This document shows positions 1 through 6,599 of a DNA stretch of 11,073 bases, in pieces. The position numbers were made by a program, and so were the translations under genes. Each line of letters begins with the position of its first letter. Position 1 is the first letter of the stretch. The notes beneath the pieces are model-generated. The model did no database searches. It saw nothing but the letters and a program-made list of their open reading frames with translations, and was not told the DNA's origin. Origin of the DNA: Treponema sp. (GTDB lineage: Bacteria; Spirochaetota; Spirochaetia; Treponematales; Breznakiellaceae); NCBI GenBank assembly GCA_031283505.1, contig JAITBO010000373.1, positions 1 through 11,073 on the forward strand, read 5' to 3'.

Positions 1-32
1 TCTGTCCATAATGTAGACACATTATGGACAGA
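1..32. repeat. Perfect 14-bp inverted repeat (hairpin A of left-edge element)
   Basis: Positions 1-14 (TCTGTCCATAATGT) are exactly complementary to 19-32, with a 4-nt loop (AGAC, 15-18). The pairing may continue past the window edge. No T-tract follows on either strand inside the window, so it is not an obvious intrinsic terminator. Its outer seven bases are identical to those of hairpin C at 81-115, so it belongs to a repeated family rather than being a one-off stem-loop. Interpretation as a REP/MITE-like element is inference. Confidence 0.85.
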
Positions 33-34
33 CC

Positions 35-82
35 ACCTTGAAACCCGCATTTTCGCAGCTTTTAGGCGAGAAAATGCAAGGT
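35..82. repeat. Imperfect inverted repeat (hairpin B, middle of left-edge element)
   Basis: GCATTTTC (47-54) pairs with GAAAATGC (70-77). GC at 55-56 can pair with 66-67 across a 2-nt bulge, and ACCTT (35-39) pairs with AAGGT (78-82) outside a one-sided bulge (40-46). It fills the space between hairpins A and C exactly, and its last bases overlap the first bases of hairpin C, so B and C would be mutually exclusive at their junction. No gene is seen here. Confidence 0.7.
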
Positions 83-115
83 CTGTCCGCAAAGTAACCG
101 ACTTTGTGGACAGAC
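81..115. repeat. 15-bp inverted repeat (hairpin C), abutting the acetyltransferase stop
   Basis: Positions 81-95 pair with 101-115 around a 5-nt loop (AACCG). The only irregular pair is 89/107, a G-U wobble in plus-strand RNA but an A-C mismatch in minus-strand RNA. The arms start and end like hairpin A (TCTGTCC / GGACAGA). The element begins one base past the TAG stop of the gene at 117-1013, so it could shield or trim that mRNA's 3' end. No proper U-tract follows on the minus strand. On the minus strand the bases GTAG (120-117) lie one base before the hairpin, resembling the 5' tetranucleotide of REP sequences served by RAYT transposases. Those bases are also the Met/stop codons, so this may be chance. 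Confidence 0.8.
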
Positions 116-116
116 A

Positions 117-1013
117 CTACATATACCTGACATAACCGGCGGTATAGGGAGTAAAGGCGTTGCGCAGCAACACCCGGGAGAAATCGCCGGATTCGGAAGG
201 GAGATCCAGAATGATGCGGGTAATCCCCGAAGGAACCCGGTCCGGGAGACGGGAAAGAAGGGCTTCCCCTATGCCAAGGCCGCGGTACTCGGGGCGGACT
301 TCCAGGACGGCGACGCGCAAAGTATCCCTACGGATCTCGGCTGCAAGGTAGGCCGCGAATTCGCCGGAGCCGGTTTCGGCGACAATGGCCCAGTCTCCGG
401 GAAACACCCAGCCTTCGGTACGTTCCACGGCAAAAGACCGGGCGGTTTCTTTCGGGACGCTTTGCATGAGGGTTTCCTCCAATTCTTTGACATATTCACG
501 GTGGAGGATTCCGGCCTTTTCTATGTCTTTGGGATCGGCGTCTCTGAAACGAAAATCCTCCAGCACCAGGTCTCCGGTTTCTTCAGGCTCGCTTCCTATG
601 CGTTCAAGGCCCCATTCCTCCCGGAGACCGTTGTACCAGTCCAGGACAATCCGCCGCATTTCCCGTTCTTTATAGGCAAACCAGAGCTGTTCCGCTTCGG
701 GGTACTCGGCCATGACATCCTTAAAAGCCCGGAACACCCCCCGACCCCTGTCCAGGGCGGCGGCCAGCTTGTTCCGGATGATCGTGTTCTTAAAACCCGC
801 GGCGAACCGCTCCATAAGCCTGAACCCTTCGGAAGAGTCCCATTCCGGCAGGAAAACAAGCCGGCTGTCTTCAGCGTCCCAATCCCCGTCGAATTCCTCA
901 TCACCTTCCGGGATGACGATTCCCTCCCGGGTATCCAGGTAGAATATCCCGTTCTGATTTTCCATGGAGAATAGGATGTCCTTAATAAGCGCTTCGGTTA
1001 ATTCAAACTGCAT
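117..1013 (-). CDS. UPF0158-like domain fused to GNAT-family N-acetyltransferase
   Basis: A predicted two-domain cytoplasmic protein of 298 residues. Residues about 1-135 resemble the UPF0158 family of unknown function: an early FYLDTREG-type strand, an acidic stretch, then RNKLAAALDRGRGVFRAFKDV (80-100) and a W...R...RI..W helix (111-126). Residues about 150-298 look like a GNAT acetyltransferase: the beta4-alpha3 acetyl-CoA loop is VRPEYRGLGIGEALL (239-253), with the R-G-x-G-x-G pyrophosphate-binding pattern. The acceptor substrate (protein N-terminus, lysine, small amine or antibiotic) cannot be read from the sequence. The start is the ATG at 1013; there is no good Shine-Dalgarno, but a promoter-like pair lies immediately upstream (1019-1048). 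The stop TAG is one base from hairpin C. The gene stands alone, last in a leftward series. GNAT assignment is firm; UPF0158 is from remembered motifs and should be confirmed by a profile search. Confidence 0.88.
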   Translation of the reverse strand: MQFELTEALIKDILFSMENQNGIFYLDTREGIVIPEGDEEFDGDWDAEDSRLVFLPEWDSSEGFRLMERFAAGFKNTIIRNKLAAALDRGRGVFRAFKDVMAEYPEAEQLWFAYKEREMRRIVLDWYNGLREEWGLERIGSEPEETGDLVLEDFRFRDADPKDIEKAGILHREYVKELEETLMQSVPKETARSFAVERTEGWVFPGDWAIVAETGSGEFAAYLAAEIRRDTLRVAVLEVRPEYRGLGIGEALLSRLPDRVPSGITRIILDLPSESGDFSRVLLRNAFTPYTAGYVRYM

Positions 1014-1211
1014 AACTCATTTTAGGGATGAAGTATCTTTCCGGTCAATGGCGCGCACTCCGTATTTCCAAAGACAAATATGTTCGTAAGTATGCCACTG
1101 CTATACCCAAATATCGCAGTGTGATACGGGCAATTACTGAGAGTCTGGGGTTCATATCGAGCATTAGATCATCCTTGCCACGGGCAAAACCGGCGTTCCC
1201 TATCCCCTTCT
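1014..1211. other. 198-nt intergenic gap with an imperfect inverted repeat
   Basis: Apart from the promoter-like pair at 1019-1048, the gap holds an imperfect inverted repeat: GTATGCCACTGC (1090-1101) and GCAGTGTGATAC (1116-1127), pairing 6 + 4 bp around a 2x2 mismatch with a 14-nt loop. It could be a 3' hairpin of the gene at 1212-1790 or an operator for the acetyltransferase gene. It lacks a clear following T-tract. A minus-strand frame stays open from about 1295 to a TGA near 1050 without a convincing start. I do not call a gene here. Confidence 0.4.
1019..1048 (-). promoter_or_regulatory. Candidate sigma-70-type promoter for the acetyltransferase gene
   Basis: On the minus strand TTGACC (1048-1043) is followed after 18 nt by TAAAAT (1024-1019), each matching five of six consensus positions. 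Transcription would start about 6-9 nt further on, at the ATG at 1013 itself, giving a leaderless mRNA. This fits the absence of a Shine-Dalgarno there. Seen by eye, not tested. Confidence 0.45.
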
Positions 1212-1790
1212 TTATGCCAGCCCCTTGAGCCTGCTCAAAAACAACAGCGGCTTTGCTTCGCCTATAGCTTTCAGGCGTTCGTAGTCTTCTTTAGTTTCCG
1301 TGGCGGCGCCGGAAAGGAAGAGTTCCGTTTTACGCCGCAGATACCAAAGGTAGTGTTTACCCAGGATTCTCGGGTTCTTCCGCGTAAATTCGGAATTGTT
1401 CAATCTCTGTTCAAGATAGGATTCCAGGGCGATATGATTATCCGTACCGGTCAGCCAATAGATGTCCTTGTCACCTAAAAACAAAACCAGCCGCTTAAAG
1501 CCTTCCCTCATGCTGTCATCGTGCCTGAAACCGTCAAAGACCAGGTTCATTTTTCCCAGGCTAAGATCATATCCCAACAGCCTAAGATTCCTGCGGAGTT
1601 CTATCAGATTAGCCCGTACTTCCAGGATACGGTCCCGGTTGTTCCCGGCGTTTTGCAGTTCCCTGCGCATGGCCTGTATCTGCGTCTCGTATTGGAACAT
1701 TTCGCCGATTCTGCTGATAAAAAGGTTAGTTTCGGATAATAGCTTCCAGACATCACCGAAACGATCAGAGACAAGTTCCGTTATTTTCAT
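1212..1790 (-). CDS. Hypothetical protein, 192 residues
   Basis: I do not recognise this protein. It has no signal peptide, membrane segment or cysteine, and looks soluble and cytoplasmic. The first half is strongly helical and charged (about 30-75: YETQIQAMRRELQNAGNNRD followed by LIELRRNLRLLGYDL), which could form a short coiled coil. The centre (83-120) alternates strands and turns (LVFDGFRHDD, LVLFLGDKDIYWLTGTDNH). The C-terminal part is again helical (HYLWYLRRKTELFL, 146-159). I start at the ATG at 1790 rather than the TTG two codons upstream, because neither has a Shine-Dalgarno and ATG is the commoner start. Promoter-like hexamers at 1806-1834 would put transcription start only about 9 nt before it. 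It is separated from the ABC exporter operon by 67 nt and reads the same way, so read-through expression is also possible. Confidence 0.75.
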   Translation of the reverse strand: MKITELVSDRFGDVWKLLSETNLFISRIGEMFQYETQIQAMRRELQNAGNNRDRILEVRANLIELRRNLRLLGYDLSLGKMNLVFDGFRHDDSMREGFKRLVLFLGDKDIYWLTGTDNHIALESYLEQRLNNSEFTRKNPRILGKHYLWYLRRKTELFLSGAATETKEDYERLKAIGEAKPLLFLSRLKGLA

Positions 1791-1805
1791 AATCAATGTA
1801 CGGTG

Positions 1806-1834
1806 AGAATACCATTAAAAAAGACAGCGATCAA
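1806..1834 (-). promoter_or_regulatory. Candidate promoter for the 192-residue protein
   Basis: On the minus strand TTGATC (1834-1829) and TATTCT (1811-1806) are separated by exactly 17 nt. Each matches four of six sigma-70 consensus positions. The spacer carries a T-run (about 1815-1820) that could instead be part of a weak terminator for the ABC operon: a 5-bp stem ACCGG/CCGGT lies about 20 nt before it. The spacing is too long for a classical terminator, so promoter is the slightly better reading. Confidence 0.3.
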
Positions 1835-1857
1835 TCGAAGGTTACCGGGAGAACCGG

Positions 1858-3984
1858 TCATTCCTCCACCCCGCCTTCGTATTGCAGCCTGTAAAGCCCC
1901 GCGTAGAGCCCTCCCCGGCGTATAAGCTCGCCATGGCGGCCTTCCTCAACCAGCCGTCCGCCTGAGAGAACCAGGATACGGTCCGCGTGGCGTATGGTGG
2001 AAAGCCGGTGGGCGATAACCAGAGAGGTCCGGCCAGCCAAAACCCGCTGTATGCCCAGTTGTATGAGGTGTTCGGTCTCGGTGTCCACGGAACTTGTGGC
2101 CTCGTCCAGGATAACGACAGCCGGATTGTGGGCGATGACCCGGGCAAAGCTGATGAGTTGCCGCTGTCCCGATGAGATGTTGGCCGCCCCTTCCGAGAGG
2201 ACGGTCTTATAACCATCAGGAAGACGGGAGATAAACTCATGGGCGTGAACCGCCCTGGCGGCCTCCTCAATTTGAGCCTCACTCAGGGGAAGACCCAGGC
2301 TGATGTTCTCCGCCACAGTGCCTGAAAACAGGAACACGTCCTGCAACACCGGCAACACCGACCGGCGCAGTTCTTCCAGAGGAATGTCCCGGATGGGAAC
2401 ACCATCGAGACGTATACCCCCGCCTTCTATGTCCCAAAGCCGGGCAAGCACATTGGTGATGGTGGTCTTCCCCGCGCCGGTGTAGCCCACAATGGCGGCC
2501 ATCTCTCCGGGATTTATCGTAAACGACAACCCTTTAAGAACCTCCTCCCCGCTCTTGTAGGAAAAATGGACATCTTCAAATTCAATATACCCTCTCACCG
2601 CGCCCTGAATCGCGTGTTTCCCGTCATCGGGGATACGCTCATCGGTGTCCAAAAGTTTAAAAACCCGTTCGCCTCCGGCCATGGCGGACTGGAGGAGGGT
2701 GTACTTTTCCGCTATGTCTGTCACCGGACCGTAAAACATCCCCATAAGGTTGATGAAGGCGATAAGCACCCCCAGGGAAAGGGAGAGATCCAGGACCATA
2801 TTGGCTCCCACGGCAATGATGACCGCCGTCGTAAAAGTGGAAAACCACTCGACAATGGGCCTGAAGGTGGCAAAGACATACATCTCCTGAATGTTGGCGT
2901 CCAGCAACTCCTTGTTTCTGCCTCCGAATTCATCAAGGCTCTGCTTTTCGCGCCGGAAGAGTTGGACCACTTGAAGACCGGAAAGGCGCTCCGACAGATA
3001 AGAATTCACCCGGGACGAGGCGGTCCGCTGGTTTCTAAAAGCGTCCCTGGCTTTGCGGCGGCTCACCGCAGTAACCGCCAGGACCGGCGGCAGGGTACAG
3101 AAGACTACCAGCGCCAGGGGAGGCGAAAGGACGAAAAGAGTGATGAGTACCCCCGCCATTACCGACAGATCCTTGAGGAAAGCCACGAGGACGGAGGCGA
3201 AGAATTCGTTGATGGTCTCCACATCCCCGGTCAGGCGGGTCACAATGCGGCCCACCGGGTGACGGGAAAGAAAATTCGTCGATTGGGACGCGGTTTTCTT
3301 GAAAAGCTCAAGGCGCATATCCTTCATCACCCGCTGGCCTATAAGGGTAGTGATCCAGGTTTGGATAACGGTACAGAGGAAGACCAGGGCCAAAACAAGA
3401 AGAAGAAAAAAGGATATATAGATGAGGTAACGCAAGTCCCGTCCACGAATGCTCCTGATTTCGTCCAGCGAAAGGGCGTAGAGATCGGCGGTCCTGACAG
3501 CGGCGGCGTCTCCATCCCGAAGGAAAATTTCGGGGCGCGCTTCCATGACGGCGGCGGCGGGATCCCCTCCCTGGTATGAAAAGGCGTACCACCCTTCATC
3601 GGAGAGAAAACCCCGTTCAAGGAGTTCCCGTTCCACCTTCCCGGAGAGCCGGGTGTCCGATCCCTGGGACACGAAGAACATTCCCTGTATAGAGAGGCCC
3701 CGTTTCAGCGCCAGGAGCCGATCCAAAGCCGCCTGCGTTTCCCTGGACAACGGAGCTTCCTGAGGGGCGGGAATCTTCAACTCCAGAGTCCGGGCCAGGA
3801 CGGCTTCGTCTATCACCCGCTGCTGTATCACCGGAACCAGAAGTTCCCCCAGGGTAGAAAATGCGAGGGTGAACAGCACGATGACTATGAGGGGCTTGTA
3901 GGGCTTTATATACGACAGGATGCGCCTGACGATACGGCCGTCGTACCCTTTTACCACTTCTTCGGTTTCAAAATATTCAGACAT
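1858..3984 (-). CDS. ABC exporter half-transporter, catalytic-glutamate subunit with large TM1-TM2 insertion
   Basis: The second half of a probable heterodimeric type IV (MsbA/LmrA-like) ABC exporter in the inner membrane. An N-terminal six-helix membrane domain (about 30-430) precedes a nucleotide-binding domain (about 465-708). That domain has Walker A GYTGAGKT (500-507), Q-loop Gln 548, an altered signature ISSGQ (603-607, normally LSGGQ), Walker B VVILDEA with catalytic Glu 628, D-loop SSVD and H-loop His 659. At 708 residues it is about 100 longer than usual. The excess sits between TM1 (about 31-55) and TM2 (about 186-206) as a hydrophilic segment of about 125 residues, expected on the outer face of the membrane. 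Start at the ATG at 3984: it has a strong Shine-Dalgarno 5 nt upstream, whereas the frame extending to 4011 begins with TTG inside the preceding gene. It overlaps the upstream partner by 8 nt (ATGTCTGA). Substrate unknown; drug, lipid or peptide export is typical of the family. Confidence 0.93.
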   Translation of the reverse strand: MSEYFETEEVVKGYDGRIVRRILSYIKPYKPLIVIVLFTLAFSTLGELLVPVIQQRVIDEAVLARTLELKIPAPQEAPLSRETQAALDRLLALKRGLSIQGMFFVSQGSDTRLSGKVERELLERGFLSDEGWYAFSYQGGDPAAAVMEARPEIFLRDGDAAAVRTADLYALSLDEIRSIRGRDLRYLIYISFFLLLVLALVFLCTVIQTWITTLIGQRVMKDMRLELFKKTASQSTNFLSRHPVGRIVTRLTGDVETINEFFASVLVAFLKDLSVMAGVLITLFVLSPPLALVVFCTLPPVLAVTAVSRRKARDAFRNQRTASSRVNSYLSERLSGLQVVQLFRREKQSLDEFGGRNKELLDANIQEMYVFATFRPIVEWFSTFTTAVIIAVGANMVLDLSLSLGVLIAFINLMGMFYGPVTDIAEKYTLLQSAMAGGERVFKLLDTDERIPDDGKHAIQGAVRGYIEFEDVHFSYKSGEEVLKGLSFTINPGEMAAIVGYTGAGKTTITNVLARLWDIEGGGIRLDGVPIRDIPLEELRRSVLPVLQDVFLFSGTVAENISLGLPLSEAQIEEAARAVHAHEFISRLPDGYKTVLSEGAANISSGQRQLISFARVIAHNPAVVILDEATSSVDTETEHLIQLGIQRVLAGRTSLVIAHRLSTIRHADRILVLSGGRLVEEGRHGELIRRGGLYAGLYRLQYEGGVEE

Positions 3985-5782
3985 TACCGCCTCCCTGTTC
4001 CTGCTGCTCAAGCTGCTGCAAGGCGGTCATTCTGGCGTAGAAGCCCCCCAGGGCGGCAAGTTCCCGGGGGCTCCCGGATTCGGATATGCGGCCCTTGTCC
4101 AGCACCACCACAAAGTCCGCGTTCCTTAGGGTAGACACCCGGTGGGAGATGATGATGGTGGTCTTGCCCCGGCGTTCCGCGAGGAGGGAAGTAAGAACCC
4201 GCTTCTCGGTCTCGGCGTCCACAGCGGAGAGGGAATCGTCCAGGATGAGGATTTCCGGGGAACCTATCACAGCCCGGGAAATGGCAACCCGTTGTTTCTG
4301 CCCTCCCGAAAGGGTGAGCCCCCGTTCGCCTATCAGGGTATCCCAGCCAGCGGCAAAGGACCCCAGGTCCTGGTCTATGGCCGAAATCCCCGCCGCCCGG
4401 AACAAAAGTTCTTCCTCCCTCTGTTCAAGCGCCGGTTCCGAAAACTTCCCCCCAAAGGAAAACCCGTAGCGGATATTGTGTTTAATCGAATCGGAAAAAA
4501 GGTAACTGTCCTGAGGGGTTACCCCAAAAAGAGCGCGAAGCTCCCCAAGGTCCCAATCCCCCACGGGAACGCCCTTGACAAAGACCGTCCCGGGCGGCGG
4601 ATCCACCATGCGGGGCAGCGTCTTAATCAGGGTCGATTTTCCCGAACCGGTGCGGCCCAGGATACCCATAACGGTCCCCGCGTTTACCTTCAGGCTGATA
4701 TCCTCAAGCACGTCCCCGCCGCCGGGATACCTGAACCTGAGGTTCCGTATTTCCACCAAGGGAAGGGCGGCGTCAGGCTGCAGACGTACCGGCGCGGCGG
4801 GGGATACAATAGAGGGCTTACGTTCCATCACCTCGTTTATCCGCGCAAGGCTCGCGGCGCCCCGCTGTATCATATTCACCATGAAACCCGCTCCCATAAG
4901 GGGCCAAATCAACATCTGAAAATATGAAAAAAGGGCCGCCAGGTCTCCGGGGCTCATGGTCCCCTCAATCACCTGCATCCCTCCGGCCAAAATTACTATC
5001 AGGGACGTAAGACCGGAAAGAAATGAGATAAGGGGGAAAAAGATCCCATAGAGTTTGACCAAGGCCATGTTGGCCGCCTGATAATCGTCATTGGTTTCGG
5101 CGAATTTCCTGATGAACCACCATTCCTTGACAAAAGACTTGACCACCCGGATCCCCGCGAAGGTTTCCTGAACTGTATCGCTCATGGCGGAATAGGTCTC
5201 ATTGGCCCGGCGGAAACGCGTCCCCACAATCCGGCCAAAGAGGAGGATGAGCAGGGTGATGGGAGGCAACGGAAGAATCGCAAAGAGAGCGGTACGGGCA
5301 TCCTGAACAAAGATGATAATAAGAATGGCTGTCGCCATGACAGTACCATCCACGAGGGCCACGAGCCCCCACCCTATGGCCATACGGATCTGCCCTATGT
5401 CGTTGGTAGCCCTGGCCATGAGATCCCCTATCTTGTTCTCCTGATAAAAGTCGTAGGAAAGGGTCAGGAGATGTCCGAAAAGCCGGCTCCGCATCTCCGC
5501 CTCAATACGCCGGGAAGAACCGTGGATGAAGTAACGCCACAGGAAGCGGCCCGCGCAGATGACGGCCATGACCCCGGTCATGGCCAGGGCAAGAAACCCC
5601 ACCTGCGCCCATTGGAAATCCCCTAGGGAGATGAGGTCTATGGCCCGGCGCAGGAATTGAGGAATCGACATCTGGGCGGCGTCTATGATAAAAAGGCACA
5701 GAAATCCCCCCAGATATTGCCGACGGTATTGATGCAGATAGGGCAGTATGGTTCTGAAAACCGAAAGGGATATTTTCTGCAT
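3977..5782 (-). CDS. ABC exporter half-transporter, degenerate-site (Asp Walker B) subunit
   Basis: The first half of the same probable heterodimeric exporter, 601 residues, which is the normal family length. Membrane domain about 1-320 with six hydrophobic segments (for example 24-40, 60-82, 137-160, 164-185, 246-270, 280-302). Nucleotide-binding domain about 342-590 with Walker A GRTGSGKST (376-384), Q-loop Gln 424, intact signature LSGGQ (491-495), Walker B ILILDD (511-516) and H-loop His 547. Asp 516 replaces the catalytic glutamate. The next subunit keeps Glu but has a changed signature. Both defects fall in the same composite ATP site, as known for TM287/288- and BmrCD-type exporters. 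Start ATG at 5782 follows an AAGAAGAG-type Shine-Dalgarno. One base separates it from the stop of the 271-residue gene, so translation is probably coupled. Substrate cannot be inferred. Confidence 0.94.
   Translation of the reverse strand: MQKISLSVFRTILPYLHQYRRQYLGGFLCLFIIDAAQMSIPQFLRRAIDLISLGDFQWAQVGFLALAMTGVMAVICAGRFLWRYFIHGSSRRIEAEMRSRLFGHLLTLSYDFYQENKIGDLMARATNDIGQIRMAIGWGLVALVDGTVMATAILIIIFVQDARTALFAILPLPPITLLILLFGRIVGTRFRRANETYSAMSDTVQETFAGIRVVKSFVKEWWFIRKFAETNDDYQAANMALVKLYGIFFPLISFLSGLTSLIVILAGGMQVIEGTMSPGDLAALFSYFQMLIWPLMGAGFMVNMIQRGAASLARINEVMERKPSIVSPAAPVRLQPDAALPLVEIRNLRFRYPGGGDVLEDISLKVNAGTVMGILGRTGSGKSTLIKTLPRMVDPPPGTVFVKGVPVGDWDLGELRALFGVTPQDSYLFSDSIKHNIRYGFSFGGKFSEPALEQREEELLFRAAGISAIDQDLGSFAAGWDTLIGERGLTLSGGQKQRVAISRAVIGSPEILILDDSLSAVDAETEKRVLTSLLAERRGKTTIIISHRVSTLRNADFVVVLDKGRISESGSPRELAALGGFYARMTALQQLEQQEQGGGNV
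3990..3996 (-). promoter_or_regulatory. Shine-Dalgarno deciding the start of the second ABC subunit
   Basis: AGGGAGG lies 5 nt upstream of the ATG at 3984, inside the last codons of the preceding gene. It rules against the TTG at 4011 and sets the overlap at 8 nt. Confidence 0.8.
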
Positions 5783-5783
5783 C

Positions 5784-6599
5784 TTACTCTTCTTTCTGAA
5801 GAATTTCCTGATGCTTTCTAATATCTGATTCTAATTTTAAAGACCAGATATCTATCTTTTTCTGTATCACCTCAGCCTCCTCTCTGTCGCCCATCGCCAC
5901 AAAGATACGTTTAAGGGCGCAAAGAAAGTCGATGCCCAGCCGGCAATCTTCGGGACGGTTGGTGGAAAGTTCATACTTTTCCCGGTAGCGATCCGCCGCC
6001 TGGGAAAGAAGCCGCCACACGAGCCTCAAATGGTACATAGTGGGCTCATAATTGGAAGAACGGGGATCCGTATTCATTACGGCGTTTTTCATGTCCAGAA
6101 TGTTCTTTGCCACCGCTGCGTAGCGGCCTTCCAACTCCACAAAGGACCACTTCCATTTGGTATTATCCCCGTAAGCTCTTTCAAGAAACTGAATGGCAAG
6201 ACCTGTCTTTCGGACCAGGAGGTAACGCCGGAATGAATCCATAGAAGCTATCTCCGCCGTCTTGTCTTCGTATTCGGAAAAACCCGCGTCTACAAAGCCG
6301 GTAACCACCTGCTCAAGATAAATGACGCTTTTATAGATACTTTTCCTGGCCTCGTTCAGGGCATCCTCGTTTTTGACCTTTAATACCGACAACGAGACCC
6401 CGTTCAAAATGATGTAATGTGAGGCCAAGTTAAGCATATCCTCAACTAGGGCTATCCGCTTCAAAGCCGCGTCAGCGGGGCTCTTTGGGATGACGAGCAG
6501 TTGTTTCTTTTCCCGGTTCAAGATCGCCTCTATCGTTGCCTGGTACGGCGCTGTCTTTTCAAAATAGAGTTGATGTTCCTGGTCGGAAACTTTAGCCAT
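5784..6599 (-). CDS. Hypothetical helical protein between recN and the ABC exporter
   Basis: I do not recognise this 271-residue protein. It appears soluble, almost entirely alpha-helical and charged, with no signal peptide or membrane helix. Helix-like stretches include 12-35, 43-72, 78-104, 121-142, 150-176, 187-213 and 221-270. The last, with an RIFVAMGDREEAEVIQKKI segment, has a TPR-like rhythm but I cannot define a repeat. There is one cysteine (about 219) and a Trp-rich patch KWKWSF (148-153). The start is the ATG at 6599, with GGAG 5 nt upstream. A longer frame to 6695 would add 32 Arg/Pro-rich residues overlapping recN and is rejected. It overlaps recN by 8 nt (ATGGCTAA) and is followed after 1 nt by the ABC gene. 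It is therefore a full member of the operon, but its link to repair or transport is unknown. Confidence 0.85.
   Translation of the reverse strand: MAKVSDQEHQLYFEKTAPYQATIEAILNREKKQLLVIPKSPADAALKRIALVEDMLNLASHYIILNGVSLSVLKVKNEDALNEARKSIYKSVIYLEQVVTGFVDAGFSEYEDKTAEIASMDSFRRYLLVRKTGLAIQFLERAYGDNTKWKWSFVELEGRYAAVAKNILDMKNAVMNTDPRSSNYEPTMYHLRLVWRLLSQAADRYREKYELSTNRPEDCRLGIDFLCALKRIFVAMGDREEAEVIQKKIDIWSLKLESDIRKHQEILQKEE

Noticed and set aside
1..115. CRISPR array reading of the repeated TCTGTCC/GGACAGA motifs
   Set aside because: The motifs are paired ends of two hairpins, not evenly spaced direct repeats, and there are no spacers or cas genes.
1028..1228. 66-codon plus-strand open frame in the intergenic gap
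   Set aside because: No ribosome binding site, no motif, convergent with both flanking genes and overlapping the end of one; not supportable as a gene.
1812..1857. Intrinsic terminator after the ABC operon
   Set aside because: The short ACCGG/CCGGT stem and the T-run are about 20 nt apart, so they do not form a standard terminator; kept only as a comment on the promoter.
2566..3579. 337-codon plus-strand open frame opposite the second ABC subunit
   Set aside because: Antisense to a gene with complete ABC motifs, basic low-complexity composition, no recognisable domain.
3985..4011. TTG start adding nine residues to the second ABC subunit
   Set aside because: Lies within the preceding gene and has no ribosome binding site, while the ATG at 3984 has a strong one at ideal spacing.
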